DNA from: SLLG01 sp964403935
Lineage (GTDB): Bacteria > Verrucomicrobiota > Verrucomicrobiia > Opitutales > Oceanipulchritudinaceae
Length of the DNA stretch: 12,662 bases
Reading direction: 5' to 3'
NCBI GenBank assembly: GCA_964403935.1
Contig: CAYOIB010000082.1
Span: forward strand, 1 to 12,662
Shown here: positions 1 to 7,768 of the stretch, piece by piece
Layout of the letters: every line of letters starts with the position of its first letter
Position numbering within the stretch: position 1 is the first letter of the stretch
Translations under genes and position numbers: made by a program
Notes under the pieces: model-generated
The model's database searches: none
Seen by the model: the letters and a program-made list of their open reading frames with translations, nothing else
What the model was told of the DNA's origin: nothing

Positions 1-414
1 CTTTAACTTCCGTGATGGTCCGTGTCATTCCGTGGATGGTTGCCTTGGTCTGTGGTTGGCTTTGGCTCGGCTATGTTTCACCGCCCGCTTGTGCCTCGCT
101 TGAGAACGCGGAGGGCGCGGAGGAAGGCAGGAGGTTTGAAGGGCGTAGTGGTGAGGGGTGAAGGGCGTAGTGCCTTTGGAACAGACAGGAATGTCTGTTT
201 CACGTTGGGAACGGCACAGGCATTCCTGTCTGTGGGTTTGGAGGTGATGGCTTGGGGGTGTGGTGGGGTTCACGTTTTGGCAAACGCGGTTGCGGGAGCC
301 GATTGTCGGCGGCAGTGTCGTCTGTCCTCTATGTTGGCGTCTGTGAGAGGGCGTTATCAAGGGCCCTCTGCTGTGATTCGTTCAAGACCGCTGGCGGGTC
401 GATGATTGCTTTGG
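1..414. repeat. Gene-free region with a mosaic of short repeats
   Basis: I see no convincing gene here; open frames on both strands are short, overlap each other and resemble no family. The stretch holds short repeat modules instead. TCCGTG occurs at 9, 19 and 29 and TCTGTG at 49, all in a 10-base register. GCGGAGG occurs at 108 and 117. The 14-mer TGAAGGGCGTAGTG occurs at 137-150 and 159-172. An 18-mer at 181-198 returns as a near-exact inverted copy at 216-233. A 7-bp hairpin (346-352 with 363-369, AGAGGGC/GCCCTCT) lies about 45 bases beyond the stop of the minus-strand dehydrogenase gene and has no T tract. From memory, TCCGTG-type and GCGGAGG-type tracts are common intergenic repeats in Verrucomicrobiota and Planctomycetota; this was not checked by search. 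Confidence 0.6.
181..233. repeat. Inverted pair of an 18-base imperfect palindrome
   Basis: ACAGACAGGAATGTCTGT (181-198) is matched on the opposite strand by 216-233 (ACAGGCATTCCTGTCTGT) with a single mismatch. Each copy is itself nearly palindromic (ACAGAC...GTCTGT). The 17-base spacer would be the loop of a strong stem, so the pair resembles a REP/BIME-like unit. It lies in gene-free sequence. No transposase is present, so mobility cannot be claimed. Confidence 0.65.
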
Positions 415-1326
415 TCAGGGGGGAGGAGAGACGGAAGGAGATTTTGTCAGTTCGTGCCAGAAGGAAGGGGCTGGGCGGTGATCGTCGAAAGCGATGCGTT
501 CGCCTTTATCGCAAAAGGTGTGGAGGGCGGCGGTCATGGGGAGGTGAAAACCCTTCCGGGTAGCTTCTTCAAGGTAGTAGGGAAGCTCCCGGAACTTGAC
601 GCCGAGATCGTTACCTATGCCTGCGAGAACGGCATCGGCGGCCTTTGCAAGGTGGGTGTTTCGGAAGGTGGAGGCAACTTGTTTGAGGTCGAGTTCGCTA
701 TGGTGGGCGAAGGCCAGGATCTCGAGAGCGGCGGCATTTTCGTAGGCCATCTTCAATTGATTGACGCCTTTCATGGCTTGGCCGGCCCCGACGGGCCCGC
801 AGTGGTGGAGCAGTTCGCTGCCGGCAAAGGCGGTCAGGAGCGGGCGGTATGCGGCGAAGTCTTCATCCGAGCCACCAAAGAAGACATGAAGTTGTCGTTT
901 CTCCGCGCCCCAGCGTCCACCCGAGAGGGGGGCATCGTTGATCCGGATGCCGCCCGTGGCACCTTCGGCATGCAATTCTATGAAGGCGGCAGGCACGGTC
1001 GTGCCGGTTTCCAGGATTCGCTGACCTTCACGCATGGAGGGGAGGAGTTCGTCCCGTGCGACCTTCAGAAAAGCCGAGGAGCTGGGGAGGCTGCAGACGA
1101 CGACAGCAACAGCTGTGGCAAGGTCTTGGAGTGAGGCCGCGGGCCGGACACCCTTTGCTTTCAGAGCTTCCATTCGCTCTGGCCTGAGATCGAACCCACA
1201 AACGTCATAGCCTGCGTCGTGGAGGCTCAGGGCAAGGGGAAGCCCCATGTCGCCGAGGCCGACAACGCCGACGGAGCTTGAAGAAGACAGATCGTATGGT
1301 GAAGGTGGCAGCTTGGGAAGAGGCAT
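415..1326 (-). CDS. NAD(P)-dependent beta-hydroxyacid dehydrogenase (6PGDH/3-hydroxyisobutyrate dehydrogenase-like)
   Basis: This is a cytosolic oxidoreductase of the 6-phosphogluconate/beta-hydroxyacid dehydrogenase superfamily, which interconverts short beta-hydroxyacids and semialdehydes. Residues below are counted from the TTG at 1341, giving 308 aa. A Rossmann fold begins with VGVVGLGDMG (GxGxxG at 28-33), and an Asp (D51) ends beta-2, which favours NAD over NADP. The substrate-binding signature DAPLSGG is at 136-142. The catalytic helix GAGQAMKGVNQ carries K191 followed by Asn-Gln, the form seen in tartronate semialdehyde reductases. Length is normal for the family (about 290-310). The frame can also start at the TTG (1341), five codons earlier, but ATG at 1326 leaves a tidy N-terminus just ahead of a Ser-rich linker and is preferred; neither start has a Shine-Dalgarno sequence. 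The gene stands alone, so the substrate is unknown. Imine reductase-like members of the same superfamily are an alternative. Confidence 0.88.
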   Translation of the reverse strand: MPLPKLPPSPYDLSSSSSVGVVGLGDMGLPLALSLHDAGYDVCGFDLRPERMEALKAKGVRPAASLQDLATAVAVVVCSLPSSSAFLKVARDELLPSMREGQRILETGTTVPAAFIELHAEGATGGIRINDAPLSGGRWGAEKRQLHVFFGGSDEDFAAYRPLLTAFAGSELLHHCGPVGAGQAMKGVNQLKMAYENAAALEILAFAHHSELDLKQVASTFRNTHLAKAADAVLAGIGNDLGVKFRELPYYLEEATRKGFHLPMTAALHTFCDKGERIAFDDHRPAPSFWHELTKSPSVSPPP

Positions 1327-1485
1327 TGGATGGAAGGTCAAGGTCGATTGATAGAAGTGTATTAACGTTGGAAAGGCGTCACTGGATGGCGATCCTCATT
1401 TTCTGAATGCGTTTTCGGGATGCGGCCCTAACTTGGGCGAGGTCTGCTCGAACCGGCAGGCTTGCGAAGAGGGGCGTGCCCAGTT

Positions 1486-1513
1486 GCCCGGCCACCACGG
1501 AGGGTGACCGGGC
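1486..1513 (-). terminator. GC-rich hairpin after the secreted-protein gene
   Basis: An 11-bp stem (1486-1496 with 1503-1513, one G-U pair when read as minus-strand RNA) closes a 6-base loop. It begins 31 bases beyond the stop codon of the large minus-strand gene. No U tract follows on the minus strand, so it is not a classical intrinsic terminator; it may act as a 3' stabilising hairpin or a weak terminator. Nothing else of note was found in the 1327-1544 spacer. Confidence 0.45.
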
Positions 1514-1544
1514 GGATCCTGACTAACCAAGATACAGGACAAAA

Positions 1545-4500
1545 TCACTCTTCAGGGCCGATGTTCAGCCGAATGAAGAGGGGCTCGGGTGGAAAAATGG
1601 GTACAGCGGCCTCCCAGAGTTGGGCGCTGCCGTCACCATCGGGATCCGGATCGATCACCTGGAGGAGGGTGCCGTTGCCCAGGGGCAGCCAGCTTTCGAG
1701 GTCGCTGGAGGACTCGGGGAGTGTTCTCAAGCCGGCGTCGTTGGTTGTGCGACGAAAGCGGAAGCGTAGGTGAGTTTGCCCCGGATTGGAGGAATCGAGT
1801 TCGAAGGTGGGGAGCAGCTCGCGTGGTGCCGGAACGGTTGGGTCAGGCAGGTCCAGGGCGAAGGCCAGAAGATTCGGGATCCCGTCACCGCTGGCGTCAC
1901 CTTGCATCGAGGCATCCTTCCCCTTCCAGTCGAAGCCCGCACTCCAGGCGGCATAGGTTGTTTCCAAATCGGGGCCTGCCGGTTCCGTGACGACGCCTCC
2001 AAGGGCGAGGTTTACGAGGCCCATCGTTTTTCGCGTGTATTGGCCGGCGAAGGCGTAGAGCCGGAATGTGATCGAATTGAGATCCTTATACGCCGGGTCG
2101 GTGGGGAGAGCGACGGCGTAGGGCTCCATTGCGCTGCGGGCAATCTCCGACGAGATGAAGATGGCGTCATCGGGGGATTGGAAGCCATCGACCGAGCTGA
2201 AGAGAGCGATGCGGCCCGACGCCTGACTGTTGCCCATACGGTCGATGGCAAATTGCAGAACGCCGCCCGCCAGATCGAGGGTTCCTTCATCTACGGAAAC
2301 GGTGAAGTGGAGGTATTGGTTGTTGGAGAGAGCGTGGCTGAGGGTCGAGACCGTAGCGCCATGGTTCTGAGAGTAGTAAAGGCCGTTGTCGCCTGTTTCG
2401 ATCACGATCCCGGGACCCGCCTGGATCCCGCTGAAATTGATCGCGTCGTGCTGCGTGTGGACTGCCACCCAAGGCAGGTTGCTGGACGGGTTTGTTCCGC
2501 GGAAGTCCGTGAAAAAGAGAGTGTCAATGGATTCCGGGAGGCTTGGGTCAGCTCCGGATACAAGGTGAAGCGGGAGGGTTGAGCCGAGCTCCACGTTGTC
2601 GATCCGGGCATCGAGATCGACGCCGGAGATGGCCGCTCCGAAGGTGAGGATCAAGTAGTCGTAGCCTTCTGCGAAATCGACTGGAAGAGCCACTTCCCTC
2701 CAGCTGGATTCGCTGGGGATGCCACTGAGGGTTCCCTGCAGGAGGGTGGCATCGGGCGAGCCTCCGCTGGCGGGGTGGGAGGCGGTTTGAACACCCATCC
2801 TGGCGTCAACTGTTGCCGCGCCGCCGTTGTACCCATAAAGCCGGTACGCAATGCCGGGTGAGGCCAGTTTTATATCGAAACGTAAGAAACCTTCGCCCTT
2901 GGTCTGGCGGTTGTCATGGATGACCTGGAAGGCGGTGCGGGCGGCATTTCCGTTGGCCACAATTGCGCGATCGGGGTAGCCATATCCGGTGCCATCAAGG
3001 CTGGCAAAGGTGCGCGAGGGAACACCGTCAACCTTCCAGCCTTCTCCCGCCATCTCCGTGCTGGCCTCACCCGGATAACTCAAGGATTGGAGGTTTTCGG
3101 AAAAGTCACCATTCACGAGAAGGTTGGCCGTGAGTGGAGCAAGGTGGAGCACCAGGTCGCCCATGTCTGCCGGGATCGGGTTGGATGTGGACGTTCCGAA
3201 GAGCGAATAGGTTACCGATCCGGAACCACCCGCCTGCTGTGTAACAGCAACATCGAAGCCGAGGGTGAAGGATTGTTTGTCCACTGTTCTTTCAATGTTT
3301 GAGAATGGGATCTTGGCCTCGATCGTCCAGCCTTGTGTCGTTTCATGGGTCGCGATCGCAATATCGGCGGGGCGTCCATTGCGCTCCTCCCAACTGCCGT
3401 CCGGGTGAATGACGATGTGCCGGTCGTCGGCGTTCAGGGCAAGTTGCTTGGAATGAAAGCCATCCAGGAAAATATGGGCGGCGTCATTCGGGTTGCGGGC
3501 CCCTCCATCGACAATGTCGATGGCAACATAGAGGGCCTCCTCGTCCCAGCACATGGCAAAGCGGGGACTGGCGGATCCAGCGCCGCTGTCGATGGGCAGG
3601 GTGAGGTCCCAAGCTGGTTCCGCGAGCACACCATCCAGGGTCGGGGGTGCATGGACAGGGGCGGCAATGAGGGTCTCGTTTTCGGCGGAACCGAGCAAAA
3701 GACCGAGGCTGATTGTTCCTTCGGAACCGGCTGAATCCCTGACCGCGACTGTCACCTTGTAGGAGCCGGGCACAGACGTGGGGGTGCCGGTGATGATCCC
3801 GGAGGGCGTCAGCGTGAGCCCACGGGGAAGATCGCCCTGGAGAAGGGTCCACTGCATGTCGCCGACACCGTTTTCGTGTTCGAGGCGGTATTCATAGGGT
3901 TTGCCGATACGGCCCTGAGGCAGCACACCGGTTGTAATGATCGGGGGCGCGGACGAGAGCGCAAACAAGATGAAGGGACGTTCGTCGAACTTGCCGCTGG
4001 CATCTTCCGCCCGAATCGTGACATCGAAGATTCCGACTTCAGGGGTGGTGCCTGAGAGGATGCCGCTGGAGCTCAGCTGCAGGCCGGTGGGCAGAGCACC
4101 GCTCGCAATCGACCAGGTGACGGCACCTTCTTCGAGAGCGGTGCTGAGCTGGTAGGCATAGGGCTCGTTCTCAACGGGATCGGGCAGGGAGGCGTCGGTC
4201 ACGATAATTTGGGTGGCGAGGCCGGTCCATGGGTGCCGCGAGGCGACAGTCCAGACAGCGTCCTGAATGACGTCGGCCAGCGCCTGAGTCACTTGGTACG
4301 GCTGGACGGGTGCCTGACCGCGTGGGTCTTCGCCGTAGATTGTGGCAAAGAAAGTGAGGGCGATGACATAGCTGCCGCGTGTATTTGAGTGGCTGTTGTC
4401 AATAAGCCAGTCGGATTGGTGGGATATGCCAGGGACACGGCCGGCGCGCATTCGCATGTGTAGCTCGTGGAAGACGTGGCCTGTTGGAATGTAGCGGAAG

Positions 4501-5099
4501 GTCGTCTGCGGCTCGGCATCCTGCAATTGCAGGAAATACTGATCGAAGTAGGCCCGTGTTTTGTATTCGCTGGCACTGCCGTTCAGCCAGTAGTCGACAT
4601 TCCATCCGGCGAGAAGATTTGGCGGCTGCTGAGCATAGACATAGACGATGGCATCGGGACTGATGCCGGTGGGGTCTTCCGGACCGGGTGTGGTCGCGAG
4701 GGGCGGGCCGAAGGTGCCGTCCCCCCGGAGTGCGCGGGCGAAGGAGGCCCCTGTCGAAAGTTGTGCGGCGTATCCCGTGCTCGTCGGCTGCAAGGTTATG
4801 GCGTCCCATTGATAATTCGCAAAAGCATTTGGGTAGGTGCCGTAGGGGCTGTGGGTGAATCCACCGGTGGGGTTTTCCCAGAGGTAGTGAATGGGCGCAC
4901 CGGGCACCCGTTGCGAACCCAGGGCGAGGCTGTGCCCGGCGGCGGAAACAATGTTCTGGAACCCATCGTAGCGCACATCATCCGTCAGGCTGTTTCCCAG
5001 CATGTAAACCCGCAAATGTGTGGCGGAGAGGGTGGACAGGCTAACGATGGATAACGTTGCCAGAAAGAGCAGACGGGGGATTCGGGGCGTTATTCTCAT
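1545..5099 (-). CDS. Large secreted multidomain protein: SGNH hydrolase-like, two putative Ig repeats, CBM9-like domain
   Basis: About 1184 residues, numbered from ATG 5099. A signal peptide (basic RITPRIPR, hydrophobic LLFLATLSIVSLSTLSA, cleavage near 26) implies export. Residues 28-290 look like an SGNH/GDSL-type esterase: block I GNSLT at 35-39 (Ser37) and a DNSH block V at 234-237 (Asp234, His237); the middle blocks are unclear. Two putative Ig (He_PIG) repeats follow (about 298-382 and 387-470), each with a G.LP.GL.L...GI..GT pattern. Residues 475-655 resemble a CBM9/DOMON fold (APPTLDGVLAEPAW, DEEALYVAIDI, GWTIEAKIPF). Two beta-rich modules (about 658-845, opening LLVNGDFS, and 860-1040) have no clear assignment. 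The C-terminus (GDGIPNLL, then an RRT...SDLESW...FIRL pattern) is a recurrent verrucomicrobial terminal module. Likely role: extracellular deacylation or binding of a polysaccharide. A TTG at 5108 is an alternative start. No Shine-Dalgarno is visible, and the upstream region is cut by the assembly gap. Confidence 0.85.
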   Translation of the reverse strand: MRITPRIPRLLFLATLSIVSLSTLSATHLRVYMLGNSLTDDVRYDGFQNIVSAAGHSLALGSQRVPGAPIHYLWENPTGGFTHSPYGTYPNAFANYQWDAITLQPTSTGYAAQLSTGASFARALRGDGTFGPPLATTPGPEDPTGISPDAIVYVYAQQPPNLLAGWNVDYWLNGSASEYKTRAYFDQYFLQLQDAEPQTTFRYIPTGHVFHELHMRMRAGRVPGISHQSDWLIDNSHSNTRGSYVIALTFFATIYGEDPRGQAPVQPYQVTQALADVIQDAVWTVASRHPWTGLATQIIVTDASLPDPVENEPYAYQLSTALEEGAVTWSIASGALPTGLQLSSSGILSGTTPEVGIFDVTIRAEDASGKFDERPFILFALSSAPPIITTGVLPQGRIGKPYEYRLEHENGVGDMQWTLLQGDLPRGLTLTPSGIITGTPTSVPGSYKVTVAVRDSAGSEGTISLGLLLGSAENETLIAAPVHAPPTLDGVLAEPAWDLTLPIDSGAGSASPRFAMCWDEEALYVAIDIVDGGARNPNDAAHIFLDGFHSKQLALNADDRHIVIHPDGSWEERNGRPADIAIATHETTQGWTIEAKIPFSNIERTVDKQSFTLGFDVAVTQQAGGSGSVTYSLFGTSTSNPIPADMGDLVLHLAPLTANLLVNGDFSENLQSLSYPGEASTEMAGEGWKVDGVPSRTFASLDGTGYGYPDRAIVANGNAARTAFQVIHDNRQTKGEGFLRFDIKLASPGIAYRLYGYNGGAATVDARMGVQTASHPASGGSPDATLLQGTLSGIPSESSWREVALPVDFAEGYDYLILTFGAAISGVDLDARIDNVELGSTLPLHLVSGADPSLPESIDTLFFTDFRGTNPSSNLPWVAVHTQHDAINFSGIQAGPGIVIETGDNGLYYSQNHGATVSTLSHALSNNQYLHFTVSVDEGTLDLAGGVLQFAIDRMGNSQASGRIALFSSVDGFQSPDDAIFISSEIARSAMEPYAVALPTDPAYKDLNSITFRLYAFAGQYTRKTMGLVNLALGGVVTEPAGPDLETTYAAWSAGFDWKGKDASMQGDASGDGIPNLLAFALDLPDPTVPAPRELLPTFELDSSNPGQTHLRFRFRRTTNDAGLRTLPESSSDLESWLPLGNGTLLQVIDPDPDGDGSAQLWEAAVPIFPPEPLFIRLNIGPEE

Positions 5100-5482
5100 A
5101 ATACTCAACTGTTCTAGAGGGGGAGGATCGGACGCNNNNNNNNNNNNNNNNNNNNNNNNNNNNNNNNNNNNNNNNNNNNNNNNNNNNNNNNNNNNNNNNN
5201 NNNNNNNNNNNNNNNNNNNNNNNNNNNNNNNNNNNGGGGAAGGGGGGGAAGCAGGAGACGTCAGCCCGAAGGACCCGGAAGCCGTGTCTGCTGCTAAGGA
5301 GGCTTTTTATCACTTCAAGGCTGTTGGCAAGCCGAATTTAGAAGGATGCAATTCAAAGAGATAAAGTAGAGCCAAGGTGCCGGGGAACGGTGTGACAGGA
5401 GAAGTGCATCTTCAGGGATCGTTATTGAGCACCCTGGTGGGGCTGGCTGCCGGTGCGGGAGTGGATGCGGAGCGATCCTGTC
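5100..5482. other. Gene-free spacer containing the assembly gap
   Basis: On the left, 36 bases lead from the secreted-protein start to the gap; on the right, 247 bases run from the gap to the end of the LacI gene. The right flank opens G-rich (GGGGAAGGGGGGGAAG), which may have broken the assembly. I find no convincing gene, terminator or RNA in 5236-5482; the short frames there have no recognisable family features. Confidence 0.6.
5136..5235. other. Assembly gap (100 N)
   Basis: Exactly 100 N residues, the conventional placeholder for a gap of unknown size between scaffolded contigs. Genes on either side may not be neighbours at the distance shown, and the promoter of the large secreted-protein gene may be partly hidden here. 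Confidence 0.98.
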
Positions 5483-6565
5483 TTATCGGCGGCGTGGCAA
5501 GGTCTGTCCATCGATCCAGTATGCGGATAGCAGGGTCTTCCGGGGAGTCGGGTCAAATCCAACCCGGCCGTGGCGGACCTGTTGACCGAGGATCTGGACG
5601 GCGGCCTCAATAATCTCTTTTCGCATGAAACGGGCGCCTGCCATCAGATTGGGTATGTGCCTGTAACTGCCGTTATTGCGGACATGCAAGCAGGCGAAGG
5701 CGAGGTCTTGGGGCACCCGGAATCCTTCTGCTTTGAGCCATTCATACTGTCCGGTGTGGGTCCCGATGATGGCTTCCGGTTTATGACGTTTCACCCACGC
5801 GATAAAACGCTCCTGGTCCCGCATGTCGCAATGATCAAGAACGGGAATTCGTTCGCGTTCGGGAGTTTGTCGGAAACAGCTATGTGCCGCGGCATGTCTC
5901 AAGGCATCATCCGGTATTGATTCGGCATGTTCAAGTGGTGCGATGCCGATGCGGCGATACCCTGCCTCGCGCACGTTGAGCCAGACCATCCGCAGTGTTT
6001 CGAAATGGTCGAGGTCGACACAATGAAGGATGCAATCTTTGGGCGGGGGACCGATGGCAATGAGGGAGAAGGCATTCCATTCCAGCACCGGGAGGCTTCG
6101 GCAGTCGGTTGCAAAGGCAAGAATGAGGCCGGCAATTCCCCGGCGTTGCAGCTTTGCGCTCTGGTCGCCTCCGAGTTGAAGGCGCTTGGCGACAATGGAT
6201 TCAAGGTGGTAACCGGCGTTCAGGGCCGCGTCGCGCGCGCTGTCGATGGCCTCTTCCTCATAGGTATAGGTGTTTGTGTCCGTTGGACGGCTCGTAATAT
6301 AGGCCAGCCCAATATGAGAAGGGGTGTTGCGAAACTGCTTTGTTGCGAGGGAGGAAAGAAGGGGATTGGGAATATAGCGCATGGCAATGGCCATTTCGCG
6401 CACCTTCGCTCGCGTGGAAGCGGCTACTTTTGGATCTTCCCGGAGGGCGAGAGAAACGGTCGGAACGCTGACGCCCGTAGCCTGCGCGATATCACGCAGG
6501 CTGATGCGGCGGGTTGGGGGAGCGTTCGCCTCGAAGTGTCCGGATTCAAGATCCTTGGTATCCAT
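5483..6565 (-). CDS. LacI-family transcriptional regulator
   Basis: A 360-residue DNA-binding repressor or activator of the LacI/GalR family. The N-terminal helix-turn-helix is clear at about 21-42 (ISLRDIAQATGVSVPTVSLAL), followed by the hinge-helix region RYIPNPLLSSLAT (63-75), which inserts in the operator minor groove. Residues 80-345 form the periplasmic-binding-protein-like effector domain. The ending SAYWIDGQTLP is typical of verrucomicrobial members. Length is normal and no frameshift is seen. ATG at 6565 is chosen because it sits a normal distance before the HTH; no Shine-Dalgarno is present. It is divergent from a nucleoside hydrolase gene across a 219-base shared region, so that gene and its own gene are the likely targets, perhaps with a nucleoside or related sugar as effector. 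Target and effector are inferred from position only. Confidence 0.94.
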   Translation of the reverse strand: MDTKDLESGHFEANAPPTRRISLRDIAQATGVSVPTVSLALREDPKVAASTRAKVREMAIAMRYIPNPLLSSLATKQFRNTPSHIGLAYITSRPTDTNTYTYEEEAIDSARDAALNAGYHLESIVAKRLQLGGDQSAKLQRRGIAGLILAFATDCRSLPVLEWNAFSLIAIGPPPKDCILHCVDLDHFETLRMVWLNVREAGYRRIGIAPLEHAESIPDDALRHAAAHSCFRQTPERERIPVLDHCDMRDQERFIAWVKRHKPEAIIGTHTGQYEWLKAEGFRVPQDLAFACLHVRNNGSYRHIPNLMAGARFMRKEIIEAAVQILGQQVRHGRVGFDPTPRKTLLSAYWIDGQTLPRRR

Positions 6566-6784
6566 GTCGTGTCGTCTGCAAGAGTCTGATCAGCTCCGGG
6601 GATAGGGTCACTGAAGCAACGTTAAGGACGGCTTGTGCGGGGTCAATGCTTCGAATATGGGCATTGCCTTGTCGTGTTGCCTGACCCCGCCTGATGGTGA
6701 TGAAGGTCGGCTCGACGAAGAAATCTGATGGGAAGGGCGGCGCTTCGACTGGACACGTTCCCGTGAAGGCACTACCCGCGTAAT
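6566..6784. promoter_or_regulatory. Shared divergent region with long inverted repeat, candidate LacI operator or attenuator
   Basis: This spacer must hold the promoters for both the LacI gene (leftward) and the nucleoside hydrolase gene (rightward). A perfect 9-bp inverted repeat, GCGGGGTCA (6637-6645) and TGACCCCGC (6682-6690), encloses a second one, CAATGC (6644-6649) and GCATTG (6661-6666), whose loop contains the CG-centred palindrome TTCGAA (6650-6655). A separate 8-base palindrome, CTGATCAG, lies at 6586-6593, 20 bases before the LacI start. LacI operators are usually CG-centred palindromes, so TTCGAA within the nested repeat is one candidate, but it is short. No convincing -35/-10 pair was found. 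Confidence 0.45.
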
Positions 6785-7756
6785 ATGAATGAGAACGTCG
6801 AGGACCTGAAATTGCCGATTTCGTCGCCGGATCCGCCGCGCGATCTCCTGGCACCGGATGAGGTGCCAGGGCCTGTTGAAGTGGTCCTGGACACAGACAC
6901 GTATAATGAGATTGATGACCAATTTGCATTGGTTTACATGCTGATTTCCCCTGGTCGCTTCCGTTTGTTGGCCGTGCATGCCGCCCCCTTCCATAACGAT
7001 CGCTCATCCGGACCCGAAGACGGTATGGAAAAGAGCTATGAGGAGATTCATCGGGTGCTGGAGCGGATGGATTGGAAGGCGCCGCTTCCGATCCACCGAG
7101 GCGCGACGCGCTTCATGCCGTCTTTGCGGGAAGCGGTTGTGAGTAGCGCCACGGAAGACCTGATCAAGCGGGCGCTCGAGCCACGTTCTGGGCGGCTGCA
7201 TGTTATCGCCATTGGAGCGATAACAAACGTGGCTTCGGCGATTCTGATCGAGCCGCGTATCGTCGACCGGATCTCGGTGACTTGGCTGGGCGGGCATCCT
7301 CTCGACTGGCATCACACGAACGAGTTCAACATGAAAGGGGACCCCCATGCATCGCGTCTGATTCTGGATTGCGGCGTTCCTCTGACGCTTGTGCCTTGCA
7401 AAAATGTGGCGGAGCATCTGCGCACGACGGTGGGTGAGTTGCGGGAGTTGATTGGGCAGTCGGGTGAGATCGGGCGCTATTTGTGCGACATCGTGGCGGG
7501 GTACCATGCCGACCCTCGCGGGTGGTCCAAGGTGATCTGGGACATTGCGCCGGTCGCGGCCTACCTGCATCCGAAATGGGTGACGACCGCACTCGAGCAC
7601 AGTCCGAACCTCACTCAGCTTGCCCCTGAGGTGAACCTGACCTGGAGCTTCAATCCCTACCGTCACCTGATCCGCATCGCTGTCGAGGTGGATCGGGATC
7701 CGATTTTCCGCGACTTTGCCGACAAGCTGGTGCGGTATACGGGTGCCTCGGCCTGA
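6785..7756 (+). CDS. Nucleoside hydrolase family protein (inosine/uridine-preferring type)
   Basis: This 323-residue protein belongs to the calcium-dependent nucleoside hydrolase superfamily, which cleaves the N-glycosidic bond of nucleosides to give ribose and free base. The metal-binding N-terminal strand reads DTDTYNEIDDQ (36-46), a variant of the usual DTDPGxDD with both metal-binding Asp pairs kept. Other family blocks are IGAITNVA (143-150), TNEFNMKGDP (178-187) and WDIAPVAAYL (252-261), in which D253 should be the C-terminal calcium ligand. About 30 Pro-rich residues precede the fold, with no signal peptide, so it is probably cytosolic. ATG 6785 lacks a Shine-Dalgarno, but no better start exists before the DTD motif. 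The divergent LacI gene suggests substrate-dependent control. Members with NEIDDQ are poorly characterised, and substrates other than canonical nucleosides are possible. Confidence 0.92.
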   Translation: MNENVEDLKLPISSPDPPRDLLAPDEVPGPVEVVLDTDTYNEIDDQFALVYMLISPGRFRLLAVHAAPFHNDRSSGPEDGMEKSYEEIHRVLERMDWKAPLPIHRGATRFMPSLREAVVSSATEDLIKRALEPRSGRLHVIAIGAITNVASAILIEPRIVDRISVTWLGGHPLDWHHTNEFNMKGDPHASRLILDCGVPLTLVPCKNVAEHLRTTVGELRELIGQSGEIGRYLCDIVAGYHADPRGWSKVIWDIAPVAAYLHPKWVTTALEHSPNLTQLAPEVNLTWSFNPYRHLIRIAVEVDRDPIFRDFADKLVRYTGASA

Positions 7757-7768
7757 CCGACCGGTCAG
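7753..7768. terminator. Inverted repeat made of the two convergent stop codons
   Basis: CTGACC (7753-7758) and GGTCAG (7763-7768) form a 6-bp perfect stem around GACC. The TGA of the nucleoside hydrolase (7754-7756) and the minus-strand TGA of the SWIM gene (7765-7767) lie symmetrically within the arms, leaving only 8 bases between the genes. It may be a compact two-way termination point, but neither strand has a T tract, so this is only a suggestion. Confidence 0.3.

Noticed and set aside
406..1134. 242-codon open frame on the plus strand opposite the dehydrogenase gene
   Set aside because: It is antisense to a gene with clear family motifs and shows no recognisable family; such frames are common in GC-rich DNA.
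1440..1475. tRNA-like GGTTCGAGC on the minus strand
   Set aside because: The flanking bases do not form a T-arm stem, and no acceptor or anticodon arm can be folded around it.
1770..2582. 270-codon plus-strand frame opposite the secreted protein gene
   Set aside because: Antisense shadow; no domain, no start signal, no neighbours in that orientation.
5236..5364. Open frames running through the N gap on both strands
   Set aside because: They owe their length to unread N codons and have no recognisable content on either side.
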